Below, piece by piece: positions 18,517 to 29,567 of a stretch of 64,000 nt of DNA (positions within the stretch are counted from its first letter, which is position 1; every line of letters starts with the position of its first letter). The notes beneath the pieces are model-generated. The model worked only from the letters and a program-made list of their open reading frames with translations. It did not search any database and was not told the DNA's origin. The translations under genes were made by a program, and so were the position numbers. Where the stretch lies: positions 7,912,501-7,976,500 of the forward strand of contig NZ_CP048222.1 in NCBI RefSeq assembly GCF_010119975.1. The letters run 5' to 3'. Source of the DNA: Rhodocytophaga rosea (GTDB lineage: Bacteria; Bacteroidota; Bacteroidia; Cytophagales; 172606-1).

Positions 18517-19110
18517 CTATTGCTGCTGGTTGCCGAATTCATGATTCACTTTGATATATCCGGGATATTTGATTAAAGTCTGGCCGACCAGAATAGAAGG
18601 TTTTACTTTTAATGTAACTCTGGTGGGTTTGTTGCCAGAACCCGAAAGGCCTAATCCCATATTAACGGCCTCTTCGGTTGACATATTAGATAATATTTTC
18701 CTTAGGTCTGTAGAAATGCGGATAGGAAGTTTGGAAATTCCGCCGTTAGCAGCGATATCAATCCGGTCGTTTACTACGCCATCTACAATTTCTTTGTCAT
18801 CAATAAGCATGATCCATTCCATGCTATTCATTGCAGCAGGCGTAGCATTGGGGTTTTTTACATCTACATTCACAGTCAGAGACAAAGGAAGAGAACCCCC
18901 GGCATAAGATTGGGTAATCTTGGCAGCTTGCATCAAATTAAGATCTGTGAGCTTGCGGATCTGCTGAACATTCACTCCGGCTAAGGTTGTACCTTCGACA
19001 GTAGCCACCCTGAATTCACATTTGGCAAAAGACTGCAATTCACGTATGGATTTGCAATAAGTAAAGTTAAGTAGAAGAAATATTAGGAATAGGCTGTTTC
19101 TTAGTTTCAT
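18517..19110 (-). CDS. LEA type 2-like lipoprotein
   Basis: A 197-residue protein with an N-terminal hydrophobic segment ending in FTYCKS, a plausible lipoprotein Cys. The mature part resembles the LEA14/WHy beta-sandwich: LSLTVNVDVKNPNATPAAMNSMEW (new strand plus the N-P-N motif), followed by a short I-D-D-K-E hairpin and TRVTLKVKPSILV. Members bind or buffer unfolded proteins or sit in the envelope; function here is unknown. Poly-Gln end. It lies upstream of the MazG-like gene, 144 bases apart, in the same orientation. Confidence 0.6.
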   Translation of the reverse strand: MKLRNSLFLIFLLLNFTYCKSIRELQSFAKCEFRVATVEGTTLAGVNVQQIRKLTDLNLMQAAKITQSYAGGSLPLSLTVNVDVKNPNATPAAMNSMEWIMLIDDKEIVDGVVNDRIDIAANGGISKLPIRISTDLRKILSNMSTEEAVNMGLGLSGSGNKPTRVTLKVKPSILVGQTLIKYPGYIKVNHEFGNQQQ

Positions 19111-19217
19111 GCAGAAATGTGGTTGTTTAGGAAATTACGCATACGAAATAATCATGCCATAGTAGGAGAGAGGCTCCCTGAATTTTAATAGTATGGCCCT
19201 GCAATTACTATTCAGAC

Positions 19218-21323
19218 TTAAAACAATCGGGCTTCTTTAATGATATCTGCATTCACTTTATAGAATTCTTCATGCATATTAAATGGAGGATGGCCATTTG
19301 CAGAGCTCTTTGTATACGAACCATCTTCCTGCAATTCATACGCATTTACATTGTCCTTTAGATTATAGTCGAGCACATTTACAGCCTCCTGTTTTACATT
19401 TTCGGAAACAACCTGGAACAGTGATTCAATCCTGCGTTCAAAACTGCGGACCATAATATCAGCGCTGCCTCCATAGATTTTATAATCGCCTGTGTTGTGG
19501 AAATAAAACAACCGGGCATGTTCTAGGAAGTTGCCTACAATAGAACGGACAGCAATATTATCACTTAACCCGGCTCTGCCTGGGCGCAAACAACAAATCC
19601 CCCTTACAATCAATTTAACAGGAACGCCGGCTTGTGAAGCAGCATATAATTCATCAATGATCTCCCGGTCTTCCATTGAATTTAACTTGATTACAATGCC
19701 ACTGGCTAAGCCCTGCTGTGCATGTGTAGCTTCTTTGCGAATCAATTCAATAAGCTGATTCCGCATGTCTCTGGGTGCTGTAATTAAGTACTGGTAGTCG
19801 TTTGGCAGGGAATGGCCGGTGATTACATTGAAAAATTCAGAAATATCATGTGCATATACTTCATTGGTCGTCAGCAGGCCAACATCGGTATACAAACGGG
19901 AGGTGTCTTCATTATAATTTCCGCTCGACATATGCACATACCTGGTTACTTTATCTCCATCTTTCCGTACGATCAGCAACAGTTTAGTATGGGTTTTATA
20001 CCGGCTGATACCATAGATCACAAAACAACCTGCTTTCTGTAGCCTTTGTGCTTCCCGGATGTTATTTTCTTCATCAAACCTTGCTTTCACTTCAAAGAGA
20101 ACAGATACGTGTTTGCCATTTTCAGCCGCTTTCAGCAGGGCATTGGTAATCCGGGAAGATTTAGCCAGGCGGTAAATAGTTAGTTTAATAGCCAATACAT
20201 CCGGGTCTTCAGCGGCTTGTTCCATTAAATGTACCACAGGTTCGATGCTGTTGTAGGGATGATGGAGCAGTACATCCTGCTTCTTGAGTATATCAAAAAT
20301 AGGGGCTTCCTTCACATTTTTTAAACTGACTGGCGGTACTTGCGGATGCACCACCGGAAGCTGGTCTCTAAACTCCTTATGATTGATTATCTGCCATAAG
20401 CCAGTAAAGTCGATCATCCGGTCGGATACAAAAATATTATCATCATCGAGTTCCCAGCGGCCTTTTAATACTTTCATCATCCAGGTAGAGTAACCTGGTT
20501 CCGCCTCTATTCGCACCACCCGTCCGGTACGGCGGGTTTTAATTTTGCGCTTAATCTCATCAATAAAGTCTGCTTCAATATCATCACTTTCTTCCAGGGT
20601 AAAATCTCCGTTTCGGGTGATACGGAACAGATTTACAGACAGAATTTCAATATTGCGGTATAGCTTATGAATTTCATGGCGGATAATTTCTTCAATGGGT
20701 ACAAATACCAGCTGGTCGCCCCGGTACATTTCATAAAAGCGGGGTAAGTTCTGTGGAATCTGTACAAATGATAAGCGGCGCTGATCTTTACTATCATCCT
20801 GTGTTCTGGTAACTACCCCAAAAATGAGGATTTTGTTCATCAGGATAGGAAAGGTATGATAGCCATCAAACACCATGGGCGTAAGCATGGGAAAGATAGT
20901 GCGCATAAAGTAAGCCGACATATCCGAACGTTCCTCCGCATCGAGGTCTGTTACTTTGGCAATGCGGAAATCAGACAGTTCAAATAAAGGGAGCAGGTGC
21001 ATTTTATACTCATCATTCTGCTCTTTGAAAAAATGCTGTGCGGTAGCCAGTAATGTTTTGCGGAAAGTAGTTTCCCGTAAACCGGAGTAATCTATACGTT
21101 CTTTGCCATAATCCAGATAGTTATACAAACTGCCCACCCTGATCATAAAAAATTCATCCAGGTTGGAAGAAGTAATGGCAAGAAATTTTAATCGTTCGAA
21201 TATGTTACGCTCGGTATTTTTTGCCTGATCCAGAACCCGGTGGTTAAATTGTAGCCAGCTCAAATCCCGGCTGATGTAATTGCTTTGCTCAATTACATTG
21301 GATACTTTGTCTCTGACAAGCAT
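19218..21323 (-). CDS. ppk1: Polyphosphate kinase 1
   Basis: Reversibly polymerises ATP gamma-phosphate into polyphosphate at the membrane or in the cytosol. I choose the ATG at 21323 (MLVRDKVSNVIEQSNYISRD), 701 residues; the frame's earlier ATG overlaps the gyrB stop and would translate through a terminator hairpin. The N-domain begins with YISRDLSWLQFNHRVLDQA. The two histidines of the PLD-like active site are in YKTHTKLLLI and RYVHMSSGNYNEDTSRLYTD, and LFEVKARFDEENNI is intact. It lies downstream of gyrB in the same direction. No pst/pho or ppx gene adjacent. Confidence 0.95.
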   Translation of the reverse strand: MLVRDKVSNVIEQSNYISRDLSWLQFNHRVLDQAKNTERNIFERLKFLAITSSNLDEFFMIRVGSLYNYLDYGKERIDYSGLRETTFRKTLLATAQHFFKEQNDEYKMHLLPLFELSDFRIAKVTDLDAEERSDMSAYFMRTIFPMLTPMVFDGYHTFPILMNKILIFGVVTRTQDDSKDQRRLSFVQIPQNLPRFYEMYRGDQLVFVPIEEIIRHEIHKLYRNIEILSVNLFRITRNGDFTLEESDDIEADFIDEIKRKIKTRRTGRVVRIEAEPGYSTWMMKVLKGRWELDDDNIFVSDRMIDFTGLWQIINHKEFRDQLPVVHPQVPPVSLKNVKEAPIFDILKKQDVLLHHPYNSIEPVVHLMEQAAEDPDVLAIKLTIYRLAKSSRITNALLKAAENGKHVSVLFEVKARFDEENNIREAQRLQKAGCFVIYGISRYKTHTKLLLIVRKDGDKVTRYVHMSSGNYNEDTSRLYTDVGLLTTNEVYAHDISEFFNVITGHSLPNDYQYLITAPRDMRNQLIELIRKEATHAQQGLASGIVIKLNSMEDREIIDELYAASQAGVPVKLIVRGICCLRPGRAGLSDNIAVRSIVGNFLEHARLFYFHNTGDYKIYGGSADIMVRSFERRIESLFQVVSENVKQEAVNVLDYNLKDNVNAYELQEDGSYTKSSANGHPPFNMHEEFYKVNADIIKEARLF

Positions 21324-21358
21324 TTTTTCACTAAATTTTTTAATCGGCTGTAGTATAA

Positions 21359-21395
21359 ATGAAAAAGGGGACAAAAGCAATGCCCCCTTTTTCAT
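21359..21395 (-). terminator. gyrB terminator
   Basis: ATGAAAAAGGGG and CCCCCTTTTTCAT pair across a 12-base loop with T-rich flanks, 27 bases after the gyrB stop and 36 bases before the chosen ppk1 start. It separates the two transcripts and argues against the longer ppk1 start. Confidence 0.75.
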
Positions 21396-21421
21396 TTGGT
21401 TGCTCCTGACAAATCCAAACA

Positions 21422-23437
<2,016 letters not shown>

Positions 23438-23650
23438 TTATTTTTTTCAAGGCAGAAGCATTTTGTAATTTGTAAATTTACTATTTTTTTTTCACTTTTT
23501 CACTGTTTGCCCACTGCCAAATTAACAAAAAGAGTACATAAAAGAGAGAGAAAATGATAGAATGACTCAAAGACAGAAAGGGCTGAATGAAATGATGGAA
23601 TTATAGTATTACAGAAGGCCGGAAGGAGAAAATGAATAAATAAAATAGTA

Positions 23651-23727
23651 TAATTCGTAATTCGTAATTCGTAATTCGTAATTCGTAATTCGTAATTCGT
23701 AATTCGTAATTCGTAATTCGTAATTCG
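23651..23727. repeat. Tandem repeat, 11 copies of TAATTCG
   Basis: Eleven exact 7-bp units run without interruption, plus a partial twelfth (TAATTG), ending about ten bases before the Nudix start codon. There are no spacers, so it is not CRISPR. Such arrays change length by slippage. Lying in the 5' leader or promoter region, copy-number change could alter expression. The rest of 23384-23650 is AT-rich with no gene. Confidence 0.95.
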
Positions 23728-23738
23728 TAATTGATTAT

Positions 23739-24371
23739 ATGCACCAGCTTTTTTTTGAAAAGATCAAAGAACGATTAAAACAGACATTGCCAGGACCGGC
23801 TGCACAAGTAAAAATGGCAAGTACCTTGCGAAGTATACTCCGACTGCCAGCTCAGCCCAACGATGATACCCGTTCTAGTGCTGTATTGATTCTTTTTTAT
23901 CCGGTTGAAAATATCATCCACATTCCACTGATGGTTCGTCCGGTATACAAAGGGGTTCATAGCGGACAAGTGAGTTTGCCGGGAGGAAGGAGAGAAGAAA
24001 GCGACCAAACATTAATAGAAACAGCACTCAGGGAAGCGAAAGAAGAAATAGGAATTATTCCCCGGCAGATTGAAATTCTGGGAGCCTTGACTGAACTGTA
24101 TGTACCGGCAAGTAATTTTCTGGTATTACCAGTGGTAGGATCTATTAGGCAACGTCCTGATTTTAAGATTGATCCTTATGAGGTAGACCGCTTGCTGGAA
24201 GTGCCCCTAAATGAATTGCAGGACGTAACCAGAATAGGATCTAAAGAAATAGTAGTGAGGGATACTATCACCATCCAGGCACCGTATTATGACCTGCAAG
24301 GATATACAGTTTGGGGGGCTACTGCCATGATCATGAGTGAGTTAAATGAAATACTTACAGAGTTGAGCTGA
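23739..24371 (+). CDS. CoA pyrophosphatase-type Nudix hydrolase
   Basis: A 210-residue Nudix protein predicted to split CoA (or acyl-CoA/other nucleotide-linked compounds) into phosphopantetheine and 3',5'-ADP. The NuCoA-type motif HSGQVSLPGGRRE precedes a complete Nudix box: GG-x5-E-x7-REAKEEIGI (about residues 82-104). The N-terminal RSSAVLILFYP strand is as in NudL. The length is typical. The start ATG follows the 7-bp repeat array directly. No operon partner; the next gene is 106 bases downstream. Substrate inferred from family only. Confidence 0.88.
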   Translation: MHQLFFEKIKERLKQTLPGPAAQVKMASTLRSILRLPAQPNDDTRSSAVLILFYPVENIIHIPLMVRPVYKGVHSGQVSLPGGRREESDQTLIETALREAKEEIGIIPRQIEILGALTELYVPASNFLVLPVVGSIRQRPDFKIDPYEVDRLLEVPLNELQDVTRIGSKEIVVRDTITIQAPYYDLQGYTVWGATAMIMSELNEILTELS

Positions 24372-24477
24372 CCTGCATTAAAAAAACAGATTAAAAATGG
24401 GGGAGAAAAAATCCCGAATTTTCGGTATTGACAAGCGGGAGTTTATTACCGAAATTTACTGAAAATAAGACCATTGT

Positions 24478-24801
24478 ATGTTAAGCCAGGCCATTCTTCC
24501 GCACAATTCAACACAGGGTATCGCTTTGTCTATTGGAGATGCAACAACTATCTCTCTCAAAAGTTCTTTGTATCCGGGCTGCATCTGGATGTACGATGTA
24601 AGCAAAAATGGCGTAGTAGAGGTGGAGAAAGTGTATTCCGGCTCCGATCTGTTTTCTCATCCGGGAAACAAGCAGGATGATATTTTTCAGATCAGGGCAT
24701 TAGATACAGGTATTGTCCGTATTAAATTCCGGCAGGTTCCGGTCTGGGATATAGAAATGCCCTCCTTCAAGCCGATGGTAGTGGAAGCATACGTGGCTTA
24801 A
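24478..24801 (+). CDS. Small hypothetical protein, possibly chagasin-like fold
   Basis: A 107-residue protein without signal peptide or membrane segment. The sequence alternates short beta-like stretches: a G-D-x-x-x-I-x-L opening, a Cys-containing turn where chagasin-type inhibitors have their first loop (LYPGCIWMYD), and RALDTGIVRIKFRQVPVWD, which resembles the last strand and RPW loop of the I42 protease inhibitor family. The key N-P-T-T-G loop is missing, so this is a weak resemblance only. It is followed by its own terminator. Confidence 0.5.
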   Translation: MLSQAILPHNSTQGIALSIGDATTISLKSSLYPGCIWMYDVSKNGVVEVEKVYSGSDLFSHPGNKQDDIFQIRALDTGIVRIKFRQVPVWDIEMPSFKPMVVEAYVA

Positions 24802-24875
24802 TCTGAGTTTTAACAATAACTTCAATTTAATATACACTTATAAAGCTTCGTTAAACAAACCATCTAAATTTTTTG

Positions 24876-24905
24876 CCACGTTCCCGTAAGGACGTGGTTT
24901 TATTT
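24876..24905 (+). terminator. Terminator after the small hypothetical gene
   Basis: CCACGTTCC and GGACGTGG pair around a short loop (one bulge), followed by TTTTATTTT. It lies about 75 bases after the stop at 24801 and before the exonuclease/GIY-YIG gene. Confidence 0.75.
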
Positions 24906-24969
24906 TGAACTTTCCGCAGGCTATAGTAATTTAGAATATTAACATATACACCATCTAATTTACCCTGCT

Positions 24970-26364
24970 TTGTACGCCATTGTTGATATAGAAACTACAG
25001 GAGGACGGCCTTCAGATGACCGGATTACAGAAATCGCCATTGTCCTGCACGACGGATCAAAAGTAACCGGCACGTATAGTACCCTGGTTAATCCAGGCAG
25101 GCCGATTCCCTATGAGATCACCCGGCTTACCGGCATCTCCGATGATATGGTGAGAGAGGCGCCCAGGTTTTATGAAGTAGCCCGTAAAATTGTGGAACTC
25201 ACCGATGGGAAGGTGTTTGTAGCGCATAATGTGCGTTTTGATTATTCCTTTCTCAAATCAGAATTTCACAGCCTTGGGTTTAACTACCAGCGCAAAACGC
25301 TCTGTACCGTACGATTGAGCCGCAAACTAATTCCCGGGCTGCCCTCTTATAGCCTTGGGAAACTTTGCAATAGCCTGCAAATTCCCCTCAACAACCGCCA
25401 CCGGGCACTGGGAGATGCAGAAGCCACCAGCAAATTATTCGACAAAATACTCCGCCTGGACAAGCCCGAAGAATTTACTCACCTGATTGATGGAGAAATC
25501 AGATCCCAGACCTTGCCACCGCAGATCAGTGCCAGCCAGGTAATGGCACTACCCGAAGAAGCCGGGGTATATTATTTTCATGATGAACGGGGAAATGTGA
25601 TCTATGTGGGAAAGAGTAAAAACATTCGCAAGCGCATTATGAGCCATTTTGCTATGGATTATAAAAGCCGAAAATCTATTGAATTCAAGAATAGCATTAC
25701 GGATATTACTTACGAAGTTACCGGCAGCGAACTGGTCGCTTTGCTGCTGGAATCAGATGAGATCAAGCGGATATTACCCAAATATAATTCTGCCCAGAAG
25801 AGGACCGGAGAGTTTTATGGCATTTACCAGCAGATTGATAAAAACGGCTATGTAAACCTGTATGCCCAGCATATCAAACATACTAATGAAGAAGCACTGG
25901 TTTTGTTGCCAAGTGCCATGAAAGCCCAGAATTTCCTGTACCGGAAAGTGGCCACCTTTACTTTATGTTTGAAAATGTGCAACCTGCATAAAATCAAAGG
26001 CCCCTGTTTTGATTACCAGTTAAAGCGTTGCCAGGGAGCATGTATCGGCAAAGAATTGCCAGAAATTTACAATGCAAGGGTGCAGGAAGCGATCGACAGT
26101 TTTAGTTTTCAGCAGGAAAATTTTGTAATCATTGGAAAGGGCCGGACTCAAAGAGAAAACTCAGTGATCTGTGTTGAAAAAGGTGTGTATAAAGGGTTCG
26201 GGTATTTTGATGCCTCAGGCGATGGCCTAAGTATTGAGCAGGTCCGGAAGTTTGTGAAGCCATATGCCCATAACCGGGATATTCAAAAGATTATTTGTGG
26301 GTATTTGCGCAAGAACCAGGAGGATAAACTCATTCGATACGCTACCAGTACTGAGGTTTATTAA
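24970..26364 (+). CDS. DnaQ-like 3'-5' exonuclease fused to GIY-YIG nuclease domain
   Basis: A 464-residue two-domain nuclease. Residues 1-165 form a DEDDh exonuclease: IVDIETTGG (Exo I), VAHNVRFDYSFL (Exo II) and HRALGDAEATSKLF (Exo III). From about residue 197 a UvrC-type GIY-YIG domain follows: EEAGVYYFHDERGNVIYVGKSKNIRKRI. The C-terminal third contains CNLHKIKGPCFDYQLKRCQGAC, a UvrC/Cho-like Cys cluster. This arrangement resembles DnaQ/Cho fusions (DNA polymerase III epsilon-like plus UvrC homologue) thought to act in DNA repair. The only good start is a TTG at 24970 directly before Tyr-Ala-Ile-Val; no ATG exists between it and an in-frame stop at 24940. Confidence 0.88.
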   Translation: MYAIVDIETTGGRPSDDRITEIAIVLHDGSKVTGTYSTLVNPGRPIPYEITRLTGISDDMVREAPRFYEVARKIVELTDGKVFVAHNVRFDYSFLKSEFHSLGFNYQRKTLCTVRLSRKLIPGLPSYSLGKLCNSLQIPLNNRHRALGDAEATSKLFDKILRLDKPEEFTHLIDGEIRSQTLPPQISASQVMALPEEAGVYYFHDERGNVIYVGKSKNIRKRIMSHFAMDYKSRKSIEFKNSITDITYEVTGSELVALLLESDEIKRILPKYNSAQKRTGEFYGIYQQIDKNGYVNLYAQHIKHTNEEALVLLPSAMKAQNFLYRKVATFTLCLKMCNLHKIKGPCFDYQLKRCQGACIGKELPEIYNARVQEAIDSFSFQQENFVIIGKGRTQRENSVICVEKGVYKGFGYFDASGDGLSIEQVRKFVKPYAHNRDIQKIICGYLRKNQEDKLIRYATSTEVY

Positions 26365-26401
26365 ATGTGGGGTAAACTTTCTTATTTTACCATATGCGCT
26401 A

Positions 26402-26423
26402 AAAGCCGGAATATAACGGCTTT
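26402..26423. terminator. Bidirectional terminator between exonuclease and glycosyltransferase genes
   Basis: AAAGCCG and CGGCTTT form a 7-bp stem around an 8-base loop in the gap between two convergent genes. Short but suitably placed. Confidence 0.55.
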
Positions 26424-26482
26424 GATAAGAAATTAAAGCTGTCGCCATCTGCCAAGCATCAAAGATACACCTCATCCAATAG

Positions 26483-28153
26483 CTATTTTTGCTTTTCCAC
26501 CAAAAGTACCGCTTCTTCCGAACTGACACCGAGGTGTGTAACTTTATAACTGGCATTATTCAAAAGCCGCATTTCTACCCATTGCGGACAGTGGATATCC
26601 TGCCAGTTATGTATGCCTTTTGCTTTTAAGGGACATTTGCGTGTATACGCTGCATAATCCATCACCAGAAACCGTTCATACTTAGCTAAAAAATCCTGGC
26701 TGCTCATAATATTATTTTCAAAGATTTTGGGATAGTTTCTCTTAAAAGCATCCAGGTGTTTGTATTCCTGTGGACTAAACTGGCCACTTTTCTCATCTAT
26801 AGGCGCTTGCCAGTCTAATATAAAATAATACCTGTTTTTCTGAGGAGAATAATGTATTTTCCGCATGAACTGATGGGAAGTCTGTTCAACTACCGGAAGA
26901 TCCTCATAGCCAAAAGAAGAATCTATACTACCTGGCAGGGTATCTTTGGGAAAAGTATAAGCAAACCTCACCGGATTAATTAATAGTACCAATAGAAGCA
27001 TTCCTGGCAATAAAATGCCTACACCATAGGTGATAAACCTTCTTGTCGCGTAGGAGTTTTTTAATACCTGATTAGGATCAGTAAGAAGTGTTGAGCAGGT
27101 ATAGGCAATAATGATTGTCCAGCCTATCGTACTGCCGATCATATATTTTTCAAGATATAAGGGCCTGATTATTTTAGAAAACAGCCAGATAAATAAGGGA
27201 ATAAAAAGTAATATATATCCAAGAATCAAGGATGAAATTTTGGAAGTATTCTCATGGGTGGAAATACTTTTTTCGGAGAATGCCGGGTGAGAAGAGGATA
27301 CTAAAAACTGTAATCCGGCTATTAGAACTAGTGAGAGAAATATTCCTATATGTACAAAATCTGAAGAGGAAAGAGAAACATATTTGGTAAGTTCATATAA
27401 AGTGGGTTCAGGAATCCAGGTTCGGGGTTTTCCGGCATCCGATTGAATCAAGAAGGAGGGGAGATACAACAGAAAGGTACACCAGCTAAGGAGGATGGGT
27501 ACATAATTTTTTGGCGTATGATCCCGAAAATAAGTATCCCGGACAATAAAGGCGATCACAATAGCACCACTATAAAATAACCCAAACAAATGGGTATGAA
27601 TAATTAATGCATGTATGAGGAAGCCCAAGAATCTATATTTTTTAATGGATATAGGGTTTTTTAACGCACTTTCGTAATGATAAAATGCCCAGGCAAAAAG
27701 CGCTAAAAAAAGCCCGTACATACGGGCTTCTGCATTCTGATCTAAAATAAGCTGAGAAGTACAAAATACACCTAATGTACCTATAGCCGCTGATAAAAAA
27801 TTGTAGTTGTATCGCAAGGTGTGCCAGGTGATGAATAAAGCTATACACATGCCTGCCGAAGAAAACAACCTTAGCGAAAGTTCTGAAGAACCAAAAACGG
27901 CATCCCAGCACCAGCCAGCTGCGAAATATATGATGGGTGTATTGTTGATTTTATCGTGAAAAGCCCCCAGCATGTGGCTAAAAGAAGTATCTGCCAGTAA
28001 ATAATAGGAGTACAGTTCATCGTTCCAGAAATACTTTTTAGAAGAAAGTATGACACAAGAACTCAACAAGGAAATAGTTCCCAGAAGGGGGAACAAGTGT
28101 TCCAGGTTTATTCTTGATTGAGTTCTTTCCTTAGTAGTTTGACTGGTTTTCAA
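26483..28153 (-). CDS. GT-C-type membrane glycosyltransferase (GT39/ArnT-like)
   Basis: A 556-residue polytopic membrane protein with roughly ten hydrophobic helices in the first 420 residues and a C-terminal soluble part. The first periplasmic loop holds FWNDELYSYY, the D-E pair typical of GT-C lipid-linked-sugar transferases; NAEARMYGLFLALFAWAFYHYE fits the following helix of the same families. The donor is probably a polyprenyl-phosphate sugar, acceptor unknown. Monocistronic between a convergent gene and a secreted-protein gene. Could equally be annotated as a family 39 or family 87-like enzyme. Confidence 0.7.
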   Translation of the reverse strand: MKTSQTTKERTQSRINLEHLFPLLGTISLLSSCVILSSKKYFWNDELYSYYLLADTSFSHMLGAFHDKINNTPIIYFAAGWCWDAVFGSSELSLRLFSSAGMCIALFITWHTLRYNYNFLSAAIGTLGVFCTSQLILDQNAEARMYGLFLALFAWAFYHYESALKNPISIKKYRFLGFLIHALIIHTHLFGLFYSGAIVIAFIVRDTYFRDHTPKNYVPILLSWCTFLLYLPSFLIQSDAGKPRTWIPEPTLYELTKYVSLSSSDFVHIGIFLSLVLIAGLQFLVSSSHPAFSEKSISTHENTSKISSLILGYILLFIPLFIWLFSKIIRPLYLEKYMIGSTIGWTIIIAYTCSTLLTDPNQVLKNSYATRRFITYGVGILLPGMLLLVLLINPVRFAYTFPKDTLPGSIDSSFGYEDLPVVEQTSHQFMRKIHYSPQKNRYYFILDWQAPIDEKSGQFSPQEYKHLDAFKRNYPKIFENNIMSSQDFLAKYERFLVMDYAAYTRKCPLKAKGIHNWQDIHCPQWVEMRLLNNASYKVTHLGVSSEEAVLLVEKQK

Positions 28154-28284
28154 AAGCGTAACGATAGTACAGATTCAAGCAGGTAATTTATAAATTTTAT
28201 TAAAATTACTGTATGCTTCTAAGCAAGGTTATACTGCCTGAAACCTGAAATGAATATGTTCTTACTTACCTGGTAGCTAAACAT

Positions 28285-29151
28285 TTATTTTCTTTCGTCG
28301 TGAGCCAGACTGCCAATTACCAGTTTCTCATTTTCTTTCAATACCATTACCATCACTGGTTGTATTCCCTGCGGTGTAGATAGATCCATAAAAAACACAA
28401 ACCCTTCATGACCAAAGGCATCACGTGTTTTACCTACATCTGTGGAAACGCTGACTCCAGTGCTTGAGGTGAACATAGGCAATATCCTTTCCTGGAATAT
28501 AATTTCAACCTTGGGCATACCCACCTTTTCAATCACGGTAGGGCTGAATTTCTGCAGTACAGCAGTCATGTCTCCATTTCGCAGTTTATCTACAGCCCAG
28601 ATGGCCAGTTGCCGGTAAGGCTGCGAACTATTCTGTGTTTCAGTATATTCATCTGTCGAAACCTTAGCGGCCTGCATGGCAGCTTCCTGAGATTCTATGT
28701 CCCGAACATCCCGATGCCCCTCTGTATATTCCTCCCGCTTAGAAAGTTCCTGTCTGGCCAAAGTTTCCAGCCGGTCTGCTTTCTGACGGCTAGTGAGGGA
28801 AGAATCTTCCAGAAGCCGCAAGGCTCCCCGTACATTTTCCTCAAAATTGTCGCCAAGTGCGTAGGTAGCCATTACATAAATACCCAGGTCTTCTAGTTCA
28901 TTAAATTCGTATTGTAATCCTTTTTGCCAGGCTTTAACTATTAACCCTTGAAGTTGGGCACTAGGAACAGATGTTGATTCGGGAAAAGCAGCATGTATGT
29001 GTTCCAGAATCATTTCTTTTTCTTCAGAAGTAGGGGTGGTATGCATCGTTGTTGATAGAGTTGTTTTATCGGTGGATGAATGTATTGCCTGGGCAAATAA
29101 GAGTGATAGCGTACTTAATAAGAATGAGATGGTAAACAGCAGGATTTTCAT
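28285..29151 (-). CDS. Secreted protein, unknown function
   Basis: A 288-residue protein with a signal peptide (MKILLFTISFLLSTLSLLFA, cleavage near 20). The mature part is mainly alpha-helical and acidic up to about residue 170 (KADRLETLARQELSKREEYT), followed by a beta-rich part with FVFFMDLSTPQGIQPVMVMV, which recalls nuclear transport factor 2-like or DUF4019/DUF3887-type domains. I cannot name a family firmly. Monocistronic, followed by a 416-base gap upstream. Confidence 0.65.
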   Translation of the reverse strand: MKILLFTISFLLSTLSLLFAQAIHSSTDKTTLSTTMHTTPTSEEKEMILEHIHAAFPESTSVPSAQLQGLIVKAWQKGLQYEFNELEDLGIYVMATYALGDNFEENVRGALRLLEDSSLTSRQKADRLETLARQELSKREEYTEGHRDVRDIESQEAAMQAAKVSTDEYTETQNSSQPYRQLAIWAVDKLRNGDMTAVLQKFSPTVIEKVGMPKVEIIFQERILPMFTSSTGVSVSTDVGKTRDAFGHEGFVFFMDLSTPQGIQPVMVMVLKENEKLVIGSLAHDERK

Positions 29152-29567
29152 AATACAGTTTAGTAGAATTTATTTTTCATGCTTCCAATTTAAAAGCTTG
29201 TTTGGATAAACTGGAAGACGAAACAAAGGTAAAGACAGCATACTGCCTTATGCTAATTTTGAGGGTATACCGTGTGTTGACAAGGCTAAAAAAACTGTAA
29301 ACAAAAGGTGAACAGGGAAGTGTTTTCCTTTTAATAGTAATGGGTAAGTTCTTGAATAGCAGATGACAGATGCTTAAATCCCTTATTACCTGATTTGATA
29401 ATGAAAAAATATTTGCTGCTGTACTTGAAAGATTGATTTTCAGTAAGAAGGTTATACTTCAACAGGTAGGATCATCATTTACACAATAATGGTGATAAAT
29501 TTATAAGTAGTATATATCGATAACTATTGCCCATTTTATTTTATTTCGCGGGTGGCTGCGACTTGTT
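29152..29567. other. 416-base gap without genes
   Basis: AT-rich spacer between two minus-strand genes. No ORF, tRNA-like fold or strong hairpin was seen. It should contain the promoter of the secreted-protein gene ending at 28285. Confidence 0.5.

Noticed and set aside
23651-23733. CRISPR-like array
   Set aside because: The unit is only 7 bp and repeats without spacers, and there are no cas genes nearby.
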